Shown piece after piece: positions 7,187 to 11,961 of a stretch of 11,961 bases of DNA (its first letter is position 1; the number at the start of each line of letters is the position of its first letter). The notes under the pieces were generated by a model. The model ran no database searches. It was given only the letters and a program-made list of their open reading frames with translations, and was not told the origin of the DNA. The stretch is from an uncultured Eubacteriales bacterium. GTDB lineage: Bacteria; Bacillota; Clostridia; Oscillospirales; RGIG7773. The translations under genes were made by a program, and so were the position numbers. The stretch is taken from contig CAKTDK010000041.1 of the NCBI GenBank assembly GCA_934541205.1, positions 1 through 11,961 of the forward strand, read 5' to 3'.

Positions 7187-8569
7187 TTATTTCATCATAA
7201 TTTTGTCGGATTCATCAGACTGTAAAATATCAATATGCTTTTTCTTAATATGAAGAAAAATAAAGATACTTGCAACAAAAGAAAATACTTCAGCAATAGC
7301 AAATGAATACCATACATAATCAAGTCCTATTTTTGAAAGCAAATAAGCAACGGGAAGAATAATAACCAGCTGACGCAAGATTGATACAAAAAGACTTTTT
7401 CCTCCCATTCCTACAGCTTGGAAAAGTGTTGAAAGCATTATTCCCAGAGCTGCTGGTATAAATGAAAGAGAAATACTTCTAAGAGCTATAACACCTATTC
7501 TTAAAACCTCATCGTTAGCGTTAAATATTTTCAAAAGAAGCTCCGGAGCAATCCAAAACAGCAAAGTTCCAAAAGCCATAATTATTCCGGCAATAACAGT
7601 ACCTACTCTTAATGCAGAAAGAAGCCTTTTTTTATTTCGCGCTCCGTAATTATATCCCATAATAGGCATAACACCGTGAGTAAGTCCAAATACAGGCATA
7701 AAAATAAATGACTGAAGTTTAAAATATATTCCCAGTACAGATACAGCCTCATTTGAAAATGTTATAAGAATTCCGTTAAGACAAGTGGTTAATACAGAGC
7801 CTATTGCCTGCATTATCATAGAAGGTACTCCTACCGCATAAATATCTTTTAAAATATTTAATTTTAATTTAAAATTCTTAAAAGATATCTTTACATCGTG
7901 AGTCTTTGTAAAAACTATATAAAGGCTGAAAATCATGGATAATATTTGTCCTGCTACAGTAGCAACTGCCGCTCCTGCTATTCCCATTTTAGGAAATCCC
8001 AAAAGTCCGAATATCATAATAGGATCTAAGATTATATTTGTTATAGCTCCAATAAGCTGAAAAATCATAGGATATATCATGTTTCCTGTTGCCTGAAGCG
8101 TTTTTTCAATATTTATTTCTACGAACACTCCTATTGAAAAAATAGTTACTATTGAAGTATAGGAAGTTCCCATCTCAATAAGCTCCGGCTTGTCCGTAAA
8201 AGCGTTAAAAAACATTCTTGTAAAGAAAATGCCTATTATTGCAAAAACAATCCAGCTTGCTACGCCTATTACAATTCCGTGTGTTGCAGCCTGGCTTGCT
8301 TCTTCATTTCTCTTTTCACCAAGCCTTCTCGAAACAAGCGAGTTAAGACCTACGCCTGTTCCTACAGCTACAGCTATAAGAAGCATCTGAATAGGGAATG
8401 CGAGAGAAACCGCTGTGAGAGCGTCCTGACTGTAATGAGATACAAAAACACTGTCCACAACATTATATAAAGCTTGTACAAGCATTGAAAACATTGCCGG
8501 CAATGACATAGACAATATAAGCTTTGTCATTGGAGCATTACTCATTTTATTTTCTTTAGTTAATTCCAT
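7187..8569 (-). CDS. MATE family multidrug/toxin efflux transporter
   Basis: A 460-residue polytopic membrane protein of the multidrug and toxic compound extrusion family, which exports drugs or metabolites using a sodium or proton gradient. The N-terminal part (APMTKLILSMSLPAMFSML, then YNVVDSVFV at about 35-43 and SRRLGEKR at about 80-87) is characteristic. The second homologous half starts near residue 245 (VGVPSMIMQAIGSV), with GYNYGARNKKR near 305-315. About twelve hydrophobic helices are spread evenly over the length, which is normal for the family. It resembles the MepA/NorM-like Firmicute group, but the substrate is unknown. The ATG at 8569 is the only upstream-most start, since TAA blocks the frame just before it. 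Its nearest SD (AAAGG) is about 14 bases away, unusually far. It follows argS by 52 bases containing a strong hairpin. Confidence 0.92.
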   Translation of the reverse strand: MELTKENKMSNAPMTKLILSMSLPAMFSMLVQALYNVVDSVFVSHYSQDALTAVSLAFPIQMLLIAVAVGTGVGLNSLVSRRLGEKRNEEASQAATHGIVIGVASWIVFAIIGIFFTRMFFNAFTDKPELIEMGTSYTSIVTIFSIGVFVEINIEKTLQATGNMIYPMIFQLIGAITNIILDPIMIFGLLGFPKMGIAGAAVATVAGQILSMIFSLYIVFTKTHDVKISFKNFKLKLNILKDIYAVGVPSMIMQAIGSVLTTCLNGILITFSNEAVSVLGIYFKLQSFIFMPVFGLTHGVMPIMGYNYGARNKKRLLSALRVGTVIAGIIMAFGTLLFWIAPELLLKIFNANDEVLRIGVIALRSISLSFIPAALGIMLSTLFQAVGMGGKSLFVSILRQLVIILPVAYLLSKIGLDYVWYSFAIAEVFSFVASIFIFLHIKKKHIDILQSDESDKIMMK

Positions 8570-8596
8570 ATATTTACATTATTCCTTTCTTTAATA

Positions 8597-8618
8597 ATGC
8601 CTCCCATTAGGGAGGCAT
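8597..8618 (-). terminator. Hairpin between argS and the MATE gene, possible attenuator
   Basis: A perfect nine-base-pair stem, ATGCCTCCC (8597-8605) with GGGAGGCAT (8610-8618) and a four-base ATTA loop, begins three bases after the argS stop codon. On the transcribed minus strand the following bases are TATTAAAG, with no U-tract, so it may be a weak terminator, an attenuator or an mRNA 3'-end stabiliser. On the plus strand it is followed by GTTTTA, but no plus-strand gene ends here. The structure is certain; its role is inferred. Confidence 0.6.
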
Positions 8619-8621
8619 GTT

Positions 8622-10331
8622 TTACATAGATTCGGGAGCGTCTATATTAAGCATAACAAGAACATTTTTTATAACCTGTCTTGTACAAAGAGCAAGGAAA
8701 AGTCTTGCTTTTAACAGATTTTCTTCTTCTCCCTTTATTCTGCAGGCGTTATAAAACTTATGAAAAGCCGACGCAACATTATATACATATTTAGTCATTT
8801 TAGAAGGATCATAAGAATCTGCGCTTGCAACAACTTCATCCGGCATCGAAGCTAAAAGTTTTATCAAATCCTTTTCTTCTTCTTTTTTCAAAACCGATAA
8901 ATCTATATTATTATAATCATGAATGTTAATACCGTCAGCTTTTAAATTTTTTTCAACAGAGCAAATTCTTGCATGAGCATACTGAACATAAAATACAGGA
9001 TTTTCACTGGATTTTTCCATTGCAAGTTCCATATCAAATTCAAGATGAGTATTTGCTTCTCTTGTGTTAAAGAAAAACCTTGCTGCATCAACGGAAATAT
9101 CATCAAGAAGATTGGAAAGAGAGATAGATTTTCCTGTTCTTTTTGAAACCTTTACAATTTCTCCATTTGATGTAAGACGCACAAGCTGCATCAACACTAT
9201 GTCAAGACGGCTTCCGTCAAGACCTATGGCATCCATTGCACCTTTCAGCCTTGCCACATGACCATGATGATCAGCTCCCCAAATATTTATTACTCTGTCA
9301 AATCCTCTTATCAAAAATTTGTTTCTGTGATAAGCAATATCAGCCGCAAAATACGTAGGAATTCCATTTGAACGGATCAGCACTTCATCTTTTTCTCCGC
9401 CGAAATCAGTCGCTTTATAATATACAGCGCCGTCTTTTTCATAAAGATATCCTTTATCTTTTAAAATCTTTATGGTATCATCGAGTTCTCCGTCTTTATA
9501 TAAGCTTGATTCTCTGAACCAAACATCATAATTTATACGGTATCTTGCCAAATCTTCTTTTAGACCCTGTACATTTTTTTCAAGCGCAAAAGGTATAATG
9601 GCATTTCTAAGTTCTTCATCCGGTAAATTCAAAAACTTATCACCATATTCGTTGGCAAACTGACAGGCTCTTTCCGTAATATCCGAGCCGTGATAACCGT
9701 CCTCGGGAAACTCATAGCTTTTTTCACCTTTAAAATGCTGAAAATATCTTGCTTTTAAAGACTGATAAAATTTTTCAATCTGATTTCCCGCATCATTTAC
9801 ATAAAATTCTCTTGTAACGTCATATCCTGCCATGGAAAGAACTGAGGCAAGACAATCTCCCAATGCCCCTCCCCTTGCATTTCCTATATGCATAGGGCCT
9901 GTCGGGTTTGCAGAAACAAATTCTACCATTACTTTATGATTATTACCAATATTTGATTTCCCGAAATCTTCTTTTTGGTCAAAGATAGTTTTGATAACAT
10001 CTGAAAACCATTTATCGCCTATAAAAAAATTTATAAATCCCGGTCCGGCAATTTCACATTTTTCAAAATAAGTATTATCGAGACTTAAATTATTAAAAAT
10101 TTTTTCTCCTATGCTTCTGGGGTTATCCTTAAGTATTTTACTATTGACAAGAGCAAAATTAACAGCAAATTCTCCATGAGTTTTATCTTTCGGTATTTCT
10201 ATTGTAAAATCATTTAAATCGCACTTTGTAAGCTGTCCGTCTTCAACGCATTTTTTATAAGAACTTAAAATAATATCTTTTATCTGATTTTTTGCATCGC
10301 AAATATTATTTGCATATTTAATTTGCTCCAT
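8622..10331 (-). CDS. argS: Arginyl-tRNA synthetase (arginine--tRNA ligase)
   Basis: Class I aminoacyl-tRNA synthetase that charges tRNA-Arg with arginine. It has 569 residues. The N-terminal tRNA-contact (Add1) domain spans about 1-120 and includes EIAGPGFINFFI. The catalytic Rossmann domain contains ANPTGPMHIGNARGG, with the HIGH-type sequence HIGN at 148-151, WGADHHGHVARLKGA (351-365), and the KMSKS-region variant VKVSKRTGKS (393-402). The C-terminal DALR anticodon-binding domain holds NPVFYVQYAHARICS (444-458) and ends IDAPESM, as the family does. The ATG overlaps the end of the DUF1934 gene by 14 bases and has a good GGAGG nine bases upstream. It is in an operon with murI and the DUF1934 gene. 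No T-box leader is near it. Confidence 0.97.
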   Translation of the reverse strand: MEQIKYANNICDAKNQIKDIILSSYKKCVEDGQLTKCDLNDFTIEIPKDKTHGEFAVNFALVNSKILKDNPRSIGEKIFNNLSLDNTYFEKCEIAGPGFINFFIGDKWFSDVIKTIFDQKEDFGKSNIGNNHKVMVEFVSANPTGPMHIGNARGGALGDCLASVLSMAGYDVTREFYVNDAGNQIEKFYQSLKARYFQHFKGEKSYEFPEDGYHGSDITERACQFANEYGDKFLNLPDEELRNAIIPFALEKNVQGLKEDLARYRINYDVWFRESSLYKDGELDDTIKILKDKGYLYEKDGAVYYKATDFGGEKDEVLIRSNGIPTYFAADIAYHRNKFLIRGFDRVINIWGADHHGHVARLKGAMDAIGLDGSRLDIVLMQLVRLTSNGEIVKVSKRTGKSISLSNLLDDISVDAARFFFNTREANTHLEFDMELAMEKSSENPVFYVQYAHARICSVEKNLKADGINIHDYNNIDLSVLKKEEEKDLIKLLASMPDEVVASADSYDPSKMTKYVYNVASAFHKFYNACRIKGEEENLLKARLFLALCTRQVIKNVLVMLNIDAPESM

Positions 10332-10758
10332 TTCCGGTATCCTCCTTGATAGTCATATGAAATGTATTATTTCCGGTCATAACATTATTAATATCTATAC
10401 TGTAATCAATATCCACCATACCGCCGTCTTCATCCATATTGCTTGAAAGTCTGTTAGTATTTATCCCTATCATCATAGCTCCGTAAGGAGTATTATAATG
10501 GCATATATTACGTTTGTTCTTTTCAAAAACCAAAGAATCATTTACTTTTCCGAATCTTTTTACGGTAACCTTGTCCTCTTTAATTTTAACAGTAGTTACT
10601 ACTCCCTCCATGCCGGTAACTTCACTTTCATTATAACTTACATAATAACTTCCGTTTCTTTTGCTGTATTTTCCAAGTGTGATAAGTTCCATTTTTTCTT
10701 CTCTTGTATCTCTCATATCCTGGAGACCTTTAATCTTTATTATAACAGGTTTACTCAT
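10318..10758 (-). CDS. DUF1934 domain protein (YwiB-like)
   Basis: A 146-residue protein of unknown function that fits the DUF1934/YwiB family of small beta-barrel (calycin-like) proteins. It is polar, has no signal peptide or membrane segment, and has alternating short strands such as GKYSKRNGSYYVSYNESEV and the family-type middle KRNICHYNTPYGAMMIG (about 82-98), followed by an acidic DEDGGMVDIDYSI strand. YwiB of Bacillus subtilis is also adjacent to argS, and this neighbourhood supports the call. The SD TAGAGGT overlaps the murI stop codon, five bases before the ATG, and the 3' end overlaps argS by 14 bases. Translation of murI, this gene and argS is therefore probably coupled. What it binds or does cannot be read from the sequence. 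Confidence 0.8.
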   Translation of the reverse strand: MSKPVIIKIKGLQDMRDTREEKMELITLGKYSKRNGSYYVSYNESEVTGMEGVVTTVKIKEDKVTVKRFGKVNDSLVFEKNKRNICHYNTPYGAMMIGINTNRLSSNMDEDGGMVDIDYSIDINNVMTGNNTFHMTIKEDTGNGAN

Positions 10759-10767
10759 ATTTTACCT

Positions 10768-11580
10768 CTAAAAATTTTCTATATCTATTTTTTTTACATT
10801 ATTTGTTACTTTACTTCCCAAAAATATCTGAGCTGTTTTGGAAAAGCTTTCTACAGTATCGCTTACATAAAATCTGACAATACCTTTTTTGTTCTCACAG
10901 CACTTATCATTCTTCAAAATGTTTTTTGCAAGATTATCAGCAGATTCTTTTCCGCTGTTTATAAGTACAATATTATCATTTATATGATTTTTTATAACAT
11001 CACTTAAAAGCGGATAATGAGTGCATCCGAGTATAATTGTATCAACATCATTTATTTTTAAATCTCTTAAATAGTCTTTAACTATAATGTTAGCAACAGC
11101 ATCATCTTTGGAAAAATAACCGTTTTCAACAATAGGCACAAACATAGGACATGCCACAGAAAAAACTTGAATATCCTTTTTTAAAGACAACAATACTCTT
11201 TCATAAGATTTACTTTTAATTGTGGTGGCGGTTCCAAGTATTCCTATTTTATTGTTTTTTGTAGCTTTAACAGCAGCTATACATGCACTTTCAACAACGC
11301 CATATATAGGTATATCAAAATCATTCTTTATAGCAGGCAAAGCCACAGAACTTGCTGTTCCACATGCCGCCAAAATCCCTTTAATATCAAAGGTTTTAAG
11401 AAAATTTATATCCTGTCTTGTATATTTTATTACGGTTTCGGAAGATTTTGTACCGTAAGGGATTCTTCCTGTATCTCCGAAATATATAAAATCCTCGTGA
11501 GGCATTATTTCTATAAGTTCTTTTAATGCAGTAAGCCCGCCAAGTCCCGAATCAAACACACCTATAGGCCTGTTATCCAT
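10768..11580 (-). CDS. murI: Glutamate racemase
   Basis: Cytosolic cofactor-independent enzyme that interconverts L- and D-glutamate, supplying D-glutamate for the peptidoglycan stem peptide. The 270-residue length is usual. The N-terminus PIGVFDSGLGGLTALKEL carries the substrate-binding DSG (10-12). GDTGRIPYGTKS follows at 35-46. The two catalytic cysteines are C73 in AACGTASS and C186 in LGCTHYPLL. ACPMFVPIVENG (143-154) is also a family motif. All catalytic residues are intact. The ATG has a strong GGAGGGG site seven bases upstream. It is the first gene of the murI-DUF1934-argS-MATE-GNAT block and faces away from the tRNA genes to its right. Lower similarity to other Asp/Glu racemases is possible, but the motif set fits MurI best. 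Confidence 0.96.
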   Translation of the reverse strand: MDNRPIGVFDSGLGGLTALKELIEIMPHEDFIYFGDTGRIPYGTKSSETVIKYTRQDINFLKTFDIKGILAACGTASSVALPAIKNDFDIPIYGVVESACIAAVKATKNNKIGILGTATTIKSKSYERVLLSLKKDIQVFSVACPMFVPIVENGYFSKDDAVANIIVKDYLRDLKINDVDTIILGCTHYPLLSDVIKNHINDNIVLINSGKESADNLAKNILKNDKCCENKKGIVRFYVSDTVESFSKTAQIFLGSKVTNNVKKIDIENF

Positions 11581-11608
11581 AAAATACCCCTCCGATTTTA
11601 CAATATCT

Positions 11609-11614
11609 ATTATA
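11609..11614 (-). promoter_or_regulatory. Candidate -10 element for the murI operon
   Basis: Minus-strand TATAAT about 30 bases upstream of the murI ATG, a suitable leader length. No good -35 sits 16-18 bases further upstream. TTTACA (minus strand, 11642-11647) is the best -35 match nearby but would give too long a spacer. Because the region is very AT-rich, this is only a candidate. Confidence 0.35.
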
Positions 11615-11714
11615 ATAACATAAAAGTCTTATTAAATAAAGTGTAAAAAATACTAAAATACCAATAATATATATTCATTTTTTAAAACAATTATTAATAA
11701 TTTTATATACTCTA

Positions 11715-11743
11715 TTGACAAAAAAATGTTTTAAAGCTAAAAT
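11715..11743 (+). promoter_or_regulatory. Strong sigma-A-type promoter for the tRNA-Arg region
   Basis: Perfect -35 TTGACA (11715-11720), a 17-base spacer, and -10 TAAAAT (11738-11743, five of six matches to TATAAT). Transcription would start near 11750, about 14 bases before the first base of the partial tRNA-Arg, and would run through to the complete tRNA-Arg at 11886. It is the best promoter in the window and matches the consensus-like promoters usual for stable RNA genes. Confidence 0.8.
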
Positions 11744-11763
11744 GACATTTGTTCAATATCTGC

Positions 11764-11802
11764 GCCTCCGTAGTTAAATGGATATAACAAACCCCTCCTA
11801 AG
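11764..11802 (+). pseudogene. 5' half of a tRNA-Arg(CCT) gene, truncated after the anticodon loop
   Basis: It matches a tRNA 5' half exactly: acceptor strand GCCTCCG (11764-11770), TA at positions 8-9, D stem GTTA/TAAC (11773-11776 with 11785-11788) around a loop containing GGATA, the 5' anticodon stem AACCC (11790-11794) and loop CTCCTAA (11795-11801) with anticodon CCT (11797-11799). After one further base (G, pairing as position 39) the expected GGGTT, T arm and CGGAGGC acceptor strand are absent; the sequence runs GAATATGTTATAAC instead. No 3' half appears before the next tRNA. The most likely reading is a broken tRNA gene, possibly by recombination or insertion at the anticodon loop. A very diverged 3' remnant (GAGTTAGTTT at 11847-11856) is possible but unproven. 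Confidence 0.75.
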
Positions 11803-11814
11803 AATATGTTATAA

Positions 11815-11841
11815 CGACCGCTTTTCGGGCAAAGGCGATTG
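11815..11841 (+). other. Hairpin in the spacer between the partial and complete tRNA-Arg
   Basis: CGCTTTT (11819-11825) pairs with AAAGGCG (11831-11837) around the loop CGGGC, seven pairs including one G-T. After one mismatch, three more pairs (11815-11817 with 11839-11841) extend it. There is no following T-tract, so it is not a normal terminator. It would lie in the 5' leader of the complete tRNA transcript. Function unknown. Confidence 0.5.
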
Positions 11842-11885
11842 ACATTGAGTTAGTTTGTACCTATAATTGAATAGATTTTAAAGAT

Positions 11886-11961
11886 GTTTCCGTAGCTCAG
11901 CTGGATAGAGCGACCGCCTCCTAAGCGGTAGGTCGGGTGTTCGAATCACCTCGGGAACGCC
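11886..11961 (+). tRNA. tRNA-Arg (anticodon CCT), final A of CCA beyond window
   Basis: A complete cloverleaf: acceptor GTTTCCG (11886-11892) with CGGGAAC (11952-11958), including one T-G pair; D stem GCTC/GAGC with loop AGCTGGATA; anticodon stem ACCGC/GCGGT (11913-11917 with 11925-11929); loop CTCCTAA with anticodon CCT at 11920-11922; variable loop AGGTC; T stem GGGTG/CACCT with loop TTCGAAT (11940-11946). The discriminator base is G (11959), followed by CC at the window end, so CCA is probably gene-encoded. It reads AGG codons. It has no promoter of its own that I can see and probably depends on the promoter at 11715. Confidence 0.96.

Noticed and set aside
10498..11007. Long plus-strand open frame (169 codons) opposite murI and the DUF1934 gene
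   Set aside because: It is antisense to two well-supported genes and its translation is full of Phe, Tyr, Ile and Ser, as expected from the reverse of AT-rich coding DNA. It has no recognisable domain.
11581..11714. Riboswitch or T-box leader upstream of murI
   Set aside because: The stretch is AT-rich with no T-box sequence, no long stem-loops and no terminator. Only a candidate -10 is visible.
11764..11961. A tRNA-Arg(CCT) interrupted by a group I intron, as known in some alphaproteobacteria
   Set aside because: The spacer of about 83 bases is too short for a group I intron, the break is after position 39 and not within the anticodon loop, and the acceptor strand GCCTCCG cannot pair with CGGGAAC of the downstream tRNA.
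1..11961. CRISPR array, transposase or phage genes
   Set aside because: No regularly spaced repeats, transposase or integrase motifs, or terminal inverted repeats were seen; nearly all bases belong to core genes.

Overview
This window is a housekeeping stretch of a low-GC (by eye about one-third G+C) bacterial chromosome, most likely a member of the Clostridia or a related Firmicute. The evidence is the strong A/T bias in codons and intergenic DNA, GGAGG-type ribosome binding sites, TTGACA/TATAAT-type promoters, the paired ECF transporter ATPases, a DUF1934 gene next to argS, and ruvC-ruvA-ruvB in one cluster. I cannot name the species. Every gene except one and the tRNA genes lies on the minus strand.

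Left block (1-5806, minus strand, read right to left): ruvC, ruvA, ruvB, glmM, a RlmI-type methyltransferase, ecfA1, and ecfA2, which is cut by the left edge. Gaps are 28 bases or fewer, several Shine-Dalgarno (SD) sequences overlap the upstream stop codon, and ecfA1/ecfA2 share an ATGA junction, so this is probably one operon. It joins Holliday-junction processing (RuvABC), the phosphoglucosamine mutase of peptidoglycan precursor synthesis (GlmM), a probable RNA methyltransferase and the ATPase pair of a vitamin/metal uptake transporter. The grouping looks like co-expression of core genes, not one pathway.

Middle (5807-6764): an AT-rich divergent promoter region, then the only plus-strand protein gene, a four-helix membrane protein with a LiaF-like C-terminal beta domain. 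It ends at a near-perfect bidirectional terminator shared with the convergent minus-strand operon.

Right block (6765-11580, minus strand, read right to left): murI (glutamate racemase), a DUF1934 gene, argS, a MATE-family efflux protein and a GNAT acetyltransferase. The first three are tightly coupled. A strong hairpin separates argS from the MATE gene and may set lower or separately controlled expression of the last two.

Right edge (11715-11961, plus strand): a consensus promoter is followed by the 5' half of a tRNA-Arg(CCT) gene that stops being tRNA-like just past the anticodon loop, then about 83 bases containing a stable hairpin, then a complete tRNA-Arg(CCT) running to the window end. 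This broken tRNA is the least ordinary thing here. I found no CRISPR array, insertion sequence, defence system or clearly new multi-gene system.
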